Of a DNA stretch of 64,000 nucleotides, positions 34,250 through 43,340 are shown piece by piece (within the stretch, counting starts at the first letter, position 1; the number at the start of each line of letters is the position of its first letter). This stretch comes from Thiosulfativibrio zosterae (GTDB taxonomy: Bacteria > Pseudomonadota > Gammaproteobacteria > Thiomicrospirales > Thiomicrospiraceae): contig NZ_AP021888.1 in NCBI RefSeq assembly GCF_011398155.1, forward strand, positions 658,501 to 722,500, written 5' to 3'. Position numbers and translations under genes: made by a program. Below the pieces are notes generated by a model. That model worked only from the letters and a program-made list of their open reading frames with translations. It made no database searches and was not told where the DNA came from.

Positions 34250-35467
34250 CTATTTATGTTTTCTCAGATTGTAGAGTAAAGCAGGGGTTGGGTAAGCGTC
34301 TGCTGGCAGTTGGCGACTGATTTGGTAATTGCGAATGGCGGCACGCGTTTTAGAACCCGCAATGCCATCAGGTGTTCCAAGGTCAAAGCCCAGTAAATTT
34401 AAACGCTCTTGAACTTCTTTCATTTCTTCGCGAGTTAAGGCTTGGTCGTCTGCGGGTGCGGTTTTGGTTAAAGGCGGACGCCCAACAATTCGGTCTGCCA
34501 AATGACCCACCGCCAAAGCATAGTTATCTGAGCGGTTCCAGCGCTTAATCACTTGGTAGTTATCAAACACTAAAAAGGCTGGGCCTCGATAGTCGCTGGG
34601 TAAAACTAAGCGCGCTTTTAAGTCTTCAATCGGTAATTCTCGCCCATCCGCCAATTGAATACCGAGCGCTTTCCAGTCGGTGAGCAGTTTTTCGGTTTTA
34701 TTGTCGGCTAGGCTCAAATCAAACCCCGCAGGCAGACTGACTTCTCTGCCCCAGTTTTCTTGTTTTTGCCAGCCTAATTCGGCAAGGAAGTTACCCATAG
34801 AATTAAACACATCAGGTAAACTTTTCCACAGGTCTTTTTTACCGGATTCATCGCCATCTACGGCATAGCGCAGATAGTTAGACGGCATAAACTGGCATTG
34901 CCCCATAGCACCTGCCCAAGAGCCTTTCATTTGCTCAACGCTGGCGTGACCCAAATCAATAATTTTTAAAGCGGCCAGTAATTCTTTACTGAAAAACTCT
35001 GAACGACGCGGGTCGTAGCTCAGGGTGGCTAAGGATTCAATAATTGCAGTATTGCCGGTATAACCGCCAAAGTTGGTTTCCATGCCCCAAAACGCAATTA
35101 AAAATCGTCCTGGTACGCCATATTTGGCCGTGACTTCATCAAGTTGTTTACGGTGTTTTTCATAGAGCATTTTGCCGGTTTCAATACGCCATTCAGTGAC
35201 AGCGCGATTGAAATATTGCCAAAAAGTTTTTGAGAATTCAGGCTGGCGACGATCAAGTTCCAAAACGGCACGATTTAAATGCACATCATGAAACGCCTTT
35301 TGTACGGTCGCTGCAGAAATGCCATTTTGAATGGCTTGTTTTTTAAATCCGCTGACCCATTTTTGGAAATCCGCTTCGGATTGCTCGGGGGGCGTATAGG
35401 CAAAAGTTGGACTTGCAAACAAGCTGCAAAGTGATAAAACGACGATGTTTAGAGTTGGCATTTTCAT
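34250..35467 (-). CDS. Lytic murein transglycosylase, MltB-like with peptidoglycan-binding domain
   Basis: 405 residues. A signal peptide (LNIVVLSLCSLFASPTFAY) directs it to the periplasm. The GH103 catalytic region has FWGMETNFGGYTGN with the catalytic Glu and GSWAGAMGQCQFMPSNYLRY. The C-terminus (about 340-405) is a PG_binding_1 domain, ERLNLLGFDLGTPDGIAG and RAAIRNYQ. There is no lipobox cysteine, so it is soluble, unlike E. coli MltB. It cleaves peptidoglycan to 1,6-anhydro products. Divergent from rlmKL. Confidence 0.93.
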   Translation of the reverse strand: MKMPTLNIVVLSLCSLFASPTFAYTPPEQSEADFQKWVSGFKKQAIQNGISAATVQKAFHDVHLNRAVLELDRRQPEFSKTFWQYFNRAVTEWRIETGKMLYEKHRKQLDEVTAKYGVPGRFLIAFWGMETNFGGYTGNTAIIESLATLSYDPRRSEFFSKELLAALKIIDLGHASVEQMKGSWAGAMGQCQFMPSNYLRYAVDGDESGKKDLWKSLPDVFNSMGNFLAELGWQKQENWGREVSLPAGFDLSLADNKTEKLLTDWKALGIQLADGRELPIEDLKARLVLPSDYRGPAFLVFDNYQVIKRWNRSDNYALAVGHLADRIVGRPPLTKTAPADDQALTREEMKEVQERLNLLGFDLGTPDGIAGSKTRAAIRNYQISRQLPADAYPTPALLYNLRKHK

Positions 35468-35538
35468 AGAATAAGCATTTTACTAAAGTCGCTTGTGCTT
35501 ATGCAGTAAAATAATGCTTTTTAAAATGAGTAAATGCC

Positions 35539-37746
35539 ATGTGTCGTTTTTTTGCGACTTGTCCGAAAGGGATGAGTGAACTCTTGAAAGAGGAGTTGGA
35601 GTCGTTTGGGGCTGAGTCGGTTAAAGTTCAGCCTTCAGGTGCTACCTTTGAAGGCGACATGGAAGTGGGTTATCGTGCGGTTTTATGGTCACGCTTAGCC
35701 AACCGCATTTACTACACTTTGCTAGAAACCGAGCTTGATAACCAAGAGGCTTTAACGCCTGCGGTGAGCGCGATTGAATGGTCGGAGCATTTGGATGCCG
35801 AGGGCACTTTTTTGGTGTCTTTTTCTGGACAAGGTTTGAATATTACCCATACCCATTTCGGGGCGTTAAAAATCAAAGATGGTATTGTGGATTATTTTCG
35901 AGGCATTGGCGATGTGCGCCCGTCGGTCGATACGGATTATCCTGATGTGCGCATTCATGGTCATGTGAATCGCAATCGCATTACCTTGGGTTTAGATTTG
36001 TCGGGTCACAGTTTGCATCAACGCGGCTATCGCGAAGGCACGCAGGTCACCGCACCGCTCAAAGAAAACACCGCGGCGGCGATTTTAATGCGTGCCGGTT
36101 GGCCAGAAATTGCCAAACAAGGTGGTTGCTTTTACGACCCCATGTGTGGCTCGGCAACCTTTTTGGTTGAAGCGGCCATGATGGCTTCGGATTGTGCGCC
36201 AGGCATGATGAAAGCTGATGAAAAAGGGTTGGTGACTTGGAAGCAATATGATGCGGTTTTGTGGCAGAAGTTGTTAGACGAGGCAGCGGTGCGTGAATCG
36301 ATTGGTTTAAAAACCTTGCCGCATATTTATGGTTCGGACATTTCCCACAAATCTTTGGAGATAGCGCGTATTTCCATTCAACAAGCGGGCTATGATGACA
36401 TTATCGAAATTAAACAAATGTCGGTAGTGCAAGGACGCAAATGGGGCGAGTGGACGCCAGGGCTTATCGTCACCAATCCGCCTTATGGCGAACGCTTGGG
36501 CGAGTTGGAAGAAGTTAAGCAAACCTATTTACAGTTAGGTGACTTTATCAAAGCCGAGTTTGCGGGCTGGCAAGCGGCGGTTTTAACTTGTAACTCCGAA
36601 TTGGGAATGTATCTTGGCATTAAGGCCAAGCGTTCGCATGATTTCTTTAACGGGGCGATGGAGTGTAAGTTGTTCCGCTTTGATGTTGAAGAAAGTTGGT
36701 TCAGACAACCTGCCATTGCGTTGAATCAAGATCTGCCTGAAAAGCTTCAGCAGCTTCAGCCAGAATTGGCGACCACCGAAGGCGCGGTGATGGTGGCCAA
36801 TCGTATTAAAAAGAATTTAAAAGGTTTAAAAACCTGGGTTAAGCAAAACGAAATTGGCGCTTACCGTGTGTATGATGCCGATTTACCGGAATATGCCTTA
36901 GCGATTGATTATTATCCAACGCTGGAAGGTGGCGATTGGTTGATGGTGGCGGAGTATGCACCGCCTAAGACGGTTAACCCGACTAAAGCGCGTCGTCGTT
37001 TGTATGAGGCTTTGGCGGTTTTGCCCAGCGTGTTTGATATTCCCTCAGACCGAATTGTTTTTAAAGTGCGCAGTCAGCAAAAAGGCTCAGAGCAATATGA
37101 AAAGCTGGAGAATCAAAAGCAATATTTCACCATTCAAGAAGGTTTGGCCAAAATTCGCGTGAATTTTACCGATTATCTGGACACTGGTATTTTCTTAGAC
37201 CATCGTGAAGTGCGTGCCTATAGTGCTAAGTTAGCGCAAGGCAAAAGTTTCTTAAACCTGTTTTGTTATACTGCAACAGCCACGATTCAAGCAGCTATGG
37301 CAGGTGCAAAATCCAGTTTAAGTTTGGATATGTCAAAAACCTATTTATATTGGGCACAGCATAATTTTTGGACCAATAACATGGATGACAAAAAGCATCG
37401 TTTGCAGCAGCAGAATGTTATTGAGTGGTTGGCTAAAGAATCAGAAAACCCGACTGAAAAATTTGATGTCATCTTTTTAGACCCACCGTCCTTTTCGTCA
37501 TCAAAGCGCATGGACGGCACCTTGGATATTCAGCGCGACCATGTTTGGATCGTTCAGCAGGCTTTGTCTTTACTAACGCCGGATGGCAAGTTGATGTTTT
37601 CTAATAATTTACGCAAGTTTAAATTAGATGAAGCCGCTTTTGAAGCTGACTGGCAGATTGAAAATATCACGCAAAAAACCATGCCTAAAGACTTCGCTCG
37701 AAACGCTAAAATCCACCAGGCCTGGGTGTTTTCGAGGAAAGTTTGA
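35539..37746 (+). CDS. rlmKL: Bifunctional 23S rRNA m2G2445 / m7G2069 methyltransferase
   Basis: 735 residues, the size of the fused RlmKL. The N-terminal THUMP region is followed by the RlmL domain with DPMCGSATFLVEAAMMA and VTNPPYGERLG (NPPY motif). The C-terminal RlmK domain has FLDHREVRAYSAKLAQGKSF, LNLFCYTATATIQAAMAGA and VIFLDPPSFSSSKRM. It modifies 23S rRNA guanines during 50S assembly. The stop overlaps the ATG of the following sensor gene. A one-mismatch palindrome lies at 37714-37727. Confidence 0.96.
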   Translation: MCRFFATCPKGMSELLKEELESFGAESVKVQPSGATFEGDMEVGYRAVLWSRLANRIYYTLLETELDNQEALTPAVSAIEWSEHLDAEGTFLVSFSGQGLNITHTHFGALKIKDGIVDYFRGIGDVRPSVDTDYPDVRIHGHVNRNRITLGLDLSGHSLHQRGYREGTQVTAPLKENTAAAILMRAGWPEIAKQGGCFYDPMCGSATFLVEAAMMASDCAPGMMKADEKGLVTWKQYDAVLWQKLLDEAAVRESIGLKTLPHIYGSDISHKSLEIARISIQQAGYDDIIEIKQMSVVQGRKWGEWTPGLIVTNPPYGERLGELEEVKQTYLQLGDFIKAEFAGWQAAVLTCNSELGMYLGIKAKRSHDFFNGAMECKLFRFDVEESWFRQPAIALNQDLPEKLQQLQPELATTEGAVMVANRIKKNLKGLKTWVKQNEIGAYRVYDADLPEYALAIDYYPTLEGGDWLMVAEYAPPKTVNPTKARRRLYEALAVLPSVFDIPSDRIVFKVRSQQKGSEQYEKLENQKQYFTIQEGLAKIRVNFTDYLDTGIFLDHREVRAYSAKLAQGKSFLNLFCYTATATIQAAMAGAKSSLSLDMSKTYLYWAQHNFWTNNMDDKKHRLQQQNVIEWLAKESENPTEKFDVIFLDPPSFSSSKRMDGTLDIQRDHVWIVQQALSLLTPDGKLMFSNNLRKFKLDEAAFEADWQIENITQKTMPKDFARNAKIHQAWVFSRKV
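37714..37727. repeat. Dispersed palindrome, one-mismatch copy, end of rlmKL
   Basis: ACCAGGCCTGGG at 37715-37726, last base changed from T to G. It is read as HQAWV. Confidence 0.65.
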
Positions 37747-39107
37747 TGTTAAATGTTTTCCGTATTTCAGAAATGGTGGGTATTGCACCGATTGAGCTCT
37801 TGGAAATAGAGCGTTACGGTGCTGATTTGGTCGCCAGTAAACCTTCATTTATGGACGCTTTAAAAGAGTGGCAAAAAGAGTTTCAAGTGACCGCCAATCA
37901 TGAGGAAGTCGTTGTTGCGGGTTATTACGAAGCGCTGATAGGCGGTGAATATGGGGATGCGTTTTATATCGTCCAATATCAGCAAGCCTTGAACTGGATT
38001 CATTTTGATTTGTCACAAAGCAGAGTAATGTTAATTTTAAGTCAATTTCGTCGTTTGTTTATTCAGTTTGCGGAGCAGCTGGGTTCTCATAATTTGGCGA
38101 AAGGGCTGTGTCATGCCCTAGATATTGGACAATCGATTGTGTCCTTAGTTTATAGTGTGGTTGAAGCGATAGAGCGTATGAAGTTGCGCTCTGAAAGCGA
38201 AATTCGTCGTATTCAAAAATCTTATCAACTGATTTCAGCAGAAATTCCGCCAGCTATTTTAAATGCCTATATGGATCATCAACGCTGGAAGTTGGTTGCT
38301 TTTAATCTGGCTTTAGGTCGTCCTTTGGATTGGGAAGGATTTGAAACATCGCATCTTAAGTGCCGCTTGGCACACTGGCTGAATGACGGCGGCTTGGACT
38401 TAATTCCTCAAGAGAAGCAGGCTATCTTTTTTGAAGCCCATGAACGCGTGCATCGTTTTGGTCAGCTGGCGATTGCCCAATCGCATAGTAACCAACCAGA
38501 AAAAATATTAACCATCCTTTCAGATATGGAGGGCGCGTCTGATATCGTTGCACAGGTTTTGTTGGATGTTATCGAGTCGGAGTTTATTCGAATTGCCACC
38601 GCAGATGGTTTAACAGGGTTACCCAATCGTCGTTCGTTTGACATGGATTATGATCAGGATGTCGCCTTTGCCAAACGCCATGGTTTTTGGGTCGGTTTGA
38701 TTTTAATAGACATTGATTTTTTTAAGCAGGTTAATGACCAGCATGGACATAGTGCGGGTGATTTTGTGCTTAAGGAAATAGCGGCAATCTTAAGTAAATC
38801 GCTCAGACAAGAAGAAAAAGCTTATCGTTGGGGTGGGGAAGAGTTTGCCATGGTGACTTTAGATAGTCAGCCTGGTGGCGCTGAAATTTTGGCAGAAAGA
38901 GCGCGTAAACTGGTGGAAGATCATGTTTTTGTGCTTAAGGATTCTACAGAGCTGAAGTTGACCATCAGTTGCGGGTCTATTTGTTTTCCGCCAGACTGTC
39001 AGCAACTGAAGCATGAAATTTTTGCAATGTCTGACAAGCAGCTTTACAAAGCGAAAGAAAGTGGGCGCAATCAAGTGCAACATAGAACAATCAAAAGCGA
39101 TTTGTAA
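37746..39107 (+). CDS. Diguanylate cyclase with globin-like and CZB zinc-sensor domains
   Basis: 453 residues from ATG 37746, which overlaps the rlmKL stop (TGATG). The N-terminal 160 residues resemble a globin-coupled sensor fold (VAGYYEALIGGEYGDAFY), but the usual proximal His is not at the expected place, so haem is doubtful. A CZB-like zinc domain follows (about 185-270): HQRWKLVAFN, then Cys in HLKCRLAHWL, then HERVH. The GGDEF domain starts at DGLTGLPNRRSFD, with RWGGEEF and a DIDFFKQVNDQHGHSAGD core, so it should make c-di-GMP. DgcZ of E. coli is a CZB-GGDEF relative. Zinc control is inferred. Confidence 0.87.
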   Translation: MLNVFRISEMVGIAPIELLEIERYGADLVASKPSFMDALKEWQKEFQVTANHEEVVVAGYYEALIGGEYGDAFYIVQYQQALNWIHFDLSQSRVMLILSQFRRLFIQFAEQLGSHNLAKGLCHALDIGQSIVSLVYSVVEAIERMKLRSESEIRRIQKSYQLISAEIPPAILNAYMDHQRWKLVAFNLALGRPLDWEGFETSHLKCRLAHWLNDGGLDLIPQEKQAIFFEAHERVHRFGQLAIAQSHSNQPEKILTILSDMEGASDIVAQVLLDVIESEFIRIATADGLTGLPNRRSFDMDYDQDVAFAKRHGFWVGLILIDIDFFKQVNDQHGHSAGDFVLKEIAAILSKSLRQEEKAYRWGGEEFAMVTLDSQPGGAEILAERARKLVEDHVFVLKDSTELKLTISCGSICFPPDCQQLKHEIFAMSDKQLYKAKESGRNQVQHRTIKSDL

Positions 39108-39122
39108 ACTTAGGGGGAAAGC

Positions 39123-39980
39123 ATGCGAAATATTCAAATGTTGTTGGGCATGGAGCCGCTTGAAGTTTTAGAAATTAGGCAGCATCAAGCATTTTTGTTG
39201 GGCTTACAACAAAAATTTGAAGCCAATCTTGCTCAATGGGAAGAAATGATGCCGCTCAAGCCAAAAGAAACCCCCTTGTTGGTGGATGGTTATTATGCGC
39301 AGTTGGTGGGTGGGTATTATCGAGAGAGTTTTTACAATATCCAGTATCAGCAAGCATTGCAGTGTTTTGCCAAAGGTTTCACGCTAAAAGAAGTCGCGAT
39401 TTTGACCGATAGAATTCGCCAGTTTGTCATCGCTGAAAGTTTAGCAACGAGTGAATTGCTGTCTAAAGCCCTAGAGCATGTGGTCGATTTGGTTTACGCT
39501 ATTTTCAGCCATATTTTTGGCTTGTTTGCATCAATTGAACGCATGAAGCAGCGTTCCACTTCTGTGATTAAACGCATTGAAACTTCTTACGCAGTCTTGT
39601 CACTGAGCGCACCTCAGGCATTATTAGATGCTTATCGTAATCACCAGCGCTGGAAAGTTGAAGTTTTTAACTTGTCCTTGGGGCGAAAATTAAACTGGGA
39701 GGGATTTGAAATCAACCCAGGTTTATGTGCCTTAGCCAACTGGCTAGAATCAGGTGGGTTAGCGTTGATTCCACTGGAACAACAAGAGGCATTTTTAGAT
39801 GCGCACGATTCTGTGCATTTTTACGGGCGCAGTGCGATTAAATATTCTGAACTTCAGCAATCAGAGCAGATTTTAAACTTTTTAGAAGAAATGGAAGCCG
39901 CATCTGATTATGTCAATCATGTGTTGCTGGAGTTGATTGATAAAGAGTTGTTAAAGCTGGTTGCGGCGCAACACGCATAG
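39123..39980 (+). CDS. Sensor paralogue without GGDEF (globin-like plus CZB)
   Basis: 285 residues, starting 15 bases after the previous gene with GGGGG upstream. It matches the first 290 residues of that protein: YYAQLVGGYYRESFYNIQYQ, HQRWKVEVFNLSLGRKLNWE, Cys in GLCALANWLESGG, and HDSVHFYG keep the CZB ligands. It ends at LIDKELLKLVAAQHA, just where the GGDEF domain begins in the neighbour. So it is a tandem duplicate that lost (or never had) the output domain, and may bind the same ligand or partner to tune the cyclase. Function inferred. Confidence 0.8.
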   Translation: MRNIQMLLGMEPLEVLEIRQHQAFLLGLQQKFEANLAQWEEMMPLKPKETPLLVDGYYAQLVGGYYRESFYNIQYQQALQCFAKGFTLKEVAILTDRIRQFVIAESLATSELLSKALEHVVDLVYAIFSHIFGLFASIERMKQRSTSVIKRIETSYAVLSLSAPQALLDAYRNHQRWKVEVFNLSLGRKLNWEGFEINPGLCALANWLESGGLALIPLEQQEAFLDAHDSVHFYGRSAIKYSELQQSEQILNFLEEMEAASDYVNHVLLELIDKELLKLVAAQHA

Positions 39981-40028
39981 AAAATTAAAACGCAATAGAA
40001 TACAGAATTGAATTAAAAAAGAGTCGAT

Positions 40029-41411
40029 ATGGAACAAACAATACAATTTGATGAAGCCTTAATTAAACGCTACAACCAATCTGGGCCTAGATATACCTCC
40101 TATCCAACCGCGGTGCAATTTACTGAAGGGTTTGGCATTGCAGATTATCAGCGAGCTGTTGAACGCAGCAATCAGTCAGACAAGGCCTTGTCGTTATATT
40201 TTCACATTCCATTTTGCGATACCGTGTGCTTCTTTTGTGCCTGCAATAAAGTCTGGACGCGAGACCGCTCAAAAGCCAAACCTTACTTAGAGCGCTTGTT
40301 TAAAGAAATTGAAATGCAATCTAAGTTGTTTGATCCCAGTCGTAAAGTAGACCAATTACATTGGGGCGGCGGGACTCCGACCTTTATCAATATGGAAGAA
40401 ATGACGCAGTTGATGAACAAAACGCGTCAACATTTTAATTTACATGACGATGATTCTGGGGAATATTCAATTGAAATAGACCCTCGTGAAGCCAATCGAG
40501 AGTCGGTGAAACTACTGCGCACTTTGGGCTTTAATCGCATGAGTTTAGGGGTGCAAGATTTTGACGAAAAGGTTCAAAAAGCCGTCAATCGTATCCAAAC
40601 CCAAGCCGAAACGTTTGAAGTGTTGGATGCCGCGCATGAATCTGGGTTTATGTCGGTGAATGTCGATTTAATTTATGGCTTGCCTTTACAAACTGAAACC
40701 GGGTTTATCAAAACGCTAGACAGAGTGTTAGAGGCTAATCCAGATCGTTTTTCGATTTTCAATTATGCACACATGCCCAGTATGTTCCCCACCCAAAAGA
40801 AAATGAATGAAGCTGATATGCCTTCACCGGATGAAAAGTTGGCGATTTTGTATGCGGCAACTCAGCGTTTGCTTGAGGCCGGTTATGTGTATATAGGTAT
40901 GGACCATTTTGCAAAACCAGACGATGAGTTGGCGATTGCACAACGCAATGAAACCCTGTATCGCAATTTTCAGGGTTATTCCACGCACGCCGAATGTGAT
41001 TTGGTCGGGATGGGGGCAACTTCGATTTCGTTGATTAATAATACCTATGCGCAAAACTATAAGGGTTTGGACGAGTATTATGCCGCCATAGATTCTGAAA
41101 AATTAGCGGTGTTTAGAGGCGTTGAGTTGAATGAGGACGATGAATTGCGTCGTGATGTGATTACCCGTTTAATCAGTCATTTCCATTTAAATTTTGCCAA
41201 AATTGATGCCTTATGGGGGGTTCGTTTTGATGAGTATTTTGCCAGTGAACTGAAAGCCTTAGCACCGATGGTAGAAGATGGATTGGTCAAAATGACCTCA
41301 AGCGATATCTATGTGACCGCGGCAGGGCGTTTGTTAATTCGTAATATTTGTATGGTGTTTGACGCCTATTTAAAACAGGGAACTCAAAACCGTTTTTCTA
41401 AGGTGATTTAA
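40029..41411 (+). CDS. hemN: Oxygen-independent coproporphyrinogen III dehydrogenase
   Basis: Radical-SAM enzyme for haem synthesis without oxygen. It is 460 residues, the HemN length. YFHIPFCDTVCFFCACNKVW carries the Cx3CxxC cluster binding 4Fe-4S. LHWGGGTPTFI and LGVQDFDEKVQKAVNRIQ are SAM-binding segments, and the C-terminal HemN domain is present, unlike in HemW. GAG lies 6 bases before the ATG. It lies between the sensor pair and the Uma2 gene. Confidence 0.97.
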   Translation: MEQTIQFDEALIKRYNQSGPRYTSYPTAVQFTEGFGIADYQRAVERSNQSDKALSLYFHIPFCDTVCFFCACNKVWTRDRSKAKPYLERLFKEIEMQSKLFDPSRKVDQLHWGGGTPTFINMEEMTQLMNKTRQHFNLHDDDSGEYSIEIDPREANRESVKLLRTLGFNRMSLGVQDFDEKVQKAVNRIQTQAETFEVLDAAHESGFMSVNVDLIYGLPLQTETGFIKTLDRVLEANPDRFSIFNYAHMPSMFPTQKKMNEADMPSPDEKLAILYAATQRLLEAGYVYIGMDHFAKPDDELAIAQRNETLYRNFQGYSTHAECDLVGMGATSISLINNTYAQNYKGLDEYYAAIDSEKLAVFRGVELNEDDELRRDVITRLISHFHLNFAKIDALWGVRFDEYFASELKALAPMVEDGLVKMTSSDIYVTAAGRLLIRNICMVFDAYLKQGTQNRFSKVI

Positions 41412-41476
41412 GTCACACCTTGACAGAGTGCGTCAGAATGGGTTAAAAAGAAATTCAAAAACTTAGAGGTTATTCT

Positions 41477-42016
41477 ATGGGCGCTTTACAAAATAATCAC
41501 CCCCATTACAAGCTGCAAGATTATGAACTTTGGGAAGGGCGTTGGGAGCTTATCGAGGGCATTCCTTATGCGATGAGTCCTGCGCCTTCGATTCGACATC
41601 AAAGTGTCAGTCAGAGAATTGCGTTGCAATTAGGCAATCAGTTACAAAACTGTCAAACTTGCCAAGCCCTGTTGCCGATTGATTGGCGTATTGCAGAAGA
41701 CACTGTGGTGCAACCTGATAATCTGGTGGTGTGTGGCGAAGTGACTGGGCAATATTTGACGCGCGCACCTGAAATCATTTTTGAGATTTTATCCCCTTCA
41801 ACGGCTTCGAAAGATCGAAACCTCAAGTTTGAACTTTATGAGCGCGAGGGGGTTAAATACTATGTGATTGTTGACCCAGAAACTCAAGTGGCCAAGTTAT
41901 ATCAGCGATTTGCCGATGGGCGTTTTGTGAAACAAATCGACGCTGAAAAACAGCAATTTGTGTTTGATTTGGGCGAGTGTCAACTAGCGTTTGATTTTAG
42001 TTTAATTTGGTCTTGA
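41477..42016 (+). CDS. Uma2-family (DUF820) PD-(D/E)XK-like protein
   Basis: 179 residues, GAGG 9 bases before the ATG. The start YELWEGRWELIEGIPYAMSP is typical, followed by RHQSVSQRIALQL, VVQPDNLVV, PEIIFEILSPST and YEREGVKYYVIVDPETQ. These are the conserved acidic and basic positions of the restriction-endonuclease-like core. The family is very common in cyanobacteria and in some gammaproteobacteria; activity and role are unknown. It converges with waaA with 6 bases between stops. Confidence 0.88.
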   Translation: MGALQNNHPHYKLQDYELWEGRWELIEGIPYAMSPAPSIRHQSVSQRIALQLGNQLQNCQTCQALLPIDWRIAEDTVVQPDNLVVCGEVTGQYLTRAPEIIFEILSPSTASKDRNLKFELYEREGVKYYVIVDPETQVAKLYQRFADGRFVKQIDAEKQQFVFDLGECQLAFDFSLIWS

Positions 42017-42022
42017 TTGCGC

Positions 42023-43318
42023 TTAATCAAGCAAAGAGCGAAGCTCATTCATCAAACGCTTCAATGCACCAGTTTGTTGAGCAAAACAGTTATAAGCGGC
42101 TTCTCCAGCCGCTTTTTGTTTTTCTGGGGTTTGGGCAAATTCAATTAAGGTGCTGGCAAGGTGTTCGGGCGTTTCACAAATCTGAATGGCTTCGGCAGTA
42201 ATAAAAGGTTCAAACAAAGACTGTAGGTTTTGAAACCAAGGACCCGACAAAACAGGTTTGTTGAGCGCGGCTGGTTCTAAAATATTGTGCCCGCCAAATG
42301 GGACTAGGCTGCCACCAATAAATGCGACCTGGCTAACCGAAAACCATAACATTAACTCGCCCACACTGTCGCCCAATAACACTTGGGTTGATGCTGACAA
42401 GGTTGTCTGAGTGTGCTGGAGCTGACTTCTGGTTTGTGTGCGCAGAGGCGAGGCTTCGCAAATTTTTTGGACTTCTGCAAAACGATTAGCATGGCGCGGC
42501 ACAAGAATTAACAGTGCGGTTGGAATGCGTTGCAACAGCACTTGGTGCGCTTGCAGTATCAATGTTTCTTCGTTCTCGTGGGTGCTGGCTGCAACCCAAA
42601 TAAATCTTTCTGCTAAAGCGTTTTTTTGCGTGAATTCTTGCCCAATTTTAACCAGGCCTGGTTGAATTTCGATATCAAATTTGAGGTTTCCAAGGGTTTT
42701 AATCTTTTCAGGCAATGCCCCTAGTTTGGCAAAGCGCTGTGCATCGGCTGGAAATTGGGCGGCGATAAAAGTGGTTTGGTTCAGCGCATCGCGCAACATT
42801 TGACCACCCCATTTTCGATAGGCGTCAAAAGAAGTTTCTTTGAGACGTGCGTTGATTAAGACGATTGGAATTTTTCGTTCATGACAGGCCTGATATAAAT
42901 TGGGCCAGATTTCCGTTTCCACCATAAGCACCAGTTTAGGTTGGAGTTGATCTAAAAAACGATTAACCGAATTAGGGAAATCGTAGGGGATCATTTGGTG
43001 TTGAATGGGCACAGGGGAGAACTTGAGTGCTTGCAATGCGCCTTGGGTTGAGCCGTTGGTAACGGTGAGGGAAAGCTCGGGGTAATCTTGGTGAAGGTTT
43101 GACAGTAATGGAAAAATAGAGCGGGTTTCACCTACCGAAACAGCATGAATCCAAATGCCACCTTTTTGAAAGGTGCTTGGGTTACGACCAAAACGAGCGG
43201 CAAAACAATGTTGAATGGGTGTTTCAATGTCTTGATATTTTTGACAACGTTTCCAACCAGAATAGGCAATCAGCGGTTTGGCTAAAGTCAGTAGAAAACG
43301 ATATGTCAGAAGATTCAT
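42023..43318 (-). CDS. waaA: 3-deoxy-D-manno-octulosonic acid transferase
   Basis: Adds Kdo to lipid IVA at the inner membrane. It is 431 residues, a GT30 enzyme. An N-terminal hydrophobic helix anchors it. WIHAVSVGETRS and MVETEIWPNLY are the signature blocks, with HENEETLILQAHQV and PFGGHNILEPAALNKPVLSG in the nucleotide-sugar domain. It is followed upstream by kdsD after 22 bases, so it lies in an LPS run. A palindrome copy at 42650-42663 is read on this strand as QPGLV. Confidence 0.95.
   Translation of the reverse strand: MNLLTYRFLLTLAKPLIAYSGWKRCQKYQDIETPIQHCFAARFGRNPSTFQKGGIWIHAVSVGETRSIFPLLSNLHQDYPELSLTVTNGSTQGALQALKFSPVPIQHQMIPYDFPNSVNRFLDQLQPKLVLMVETEIWPNLYQACHERKIPIVLINARLKETSFDAYRKWGGQMLRDALNQTTFIAAQFPADAQRFAKLGALPEKIKTLGNLKFDIEIQPGLVKIGQEFTQKNALAERFIWVAASTHENEETLILQAHQVLLQRIPTALLILVPRHANRFAEVQKICEASPLRTQTRSQLQHTQTTLSASTQVLLGDSVGELMLWFSVSQVAFIGGSLVPFGGHNILEPAALNKPVLSGPWFQNLQSLFEPFITAEAIQICETPEHLASTLIEFAQTPEKQKAAGEAAYNCFAQQTGALKRLMNELRSLLD
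42650..42663. repeat. Dispersed palindrome, perfect copy, inside waaA
   Basis: Core ACCAGGCCTGGT at 42651-42662 with A before and T after, flanks AATTTT and GAATTT. On the coding strand it is read as Gln-Pro-Gly-Leu-Val, a third frame relative to the other coding copies. Confidence 0.92.
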
Positions 43319-43340
43319 GGCTTGAGTTTGGCCTAAGTGT

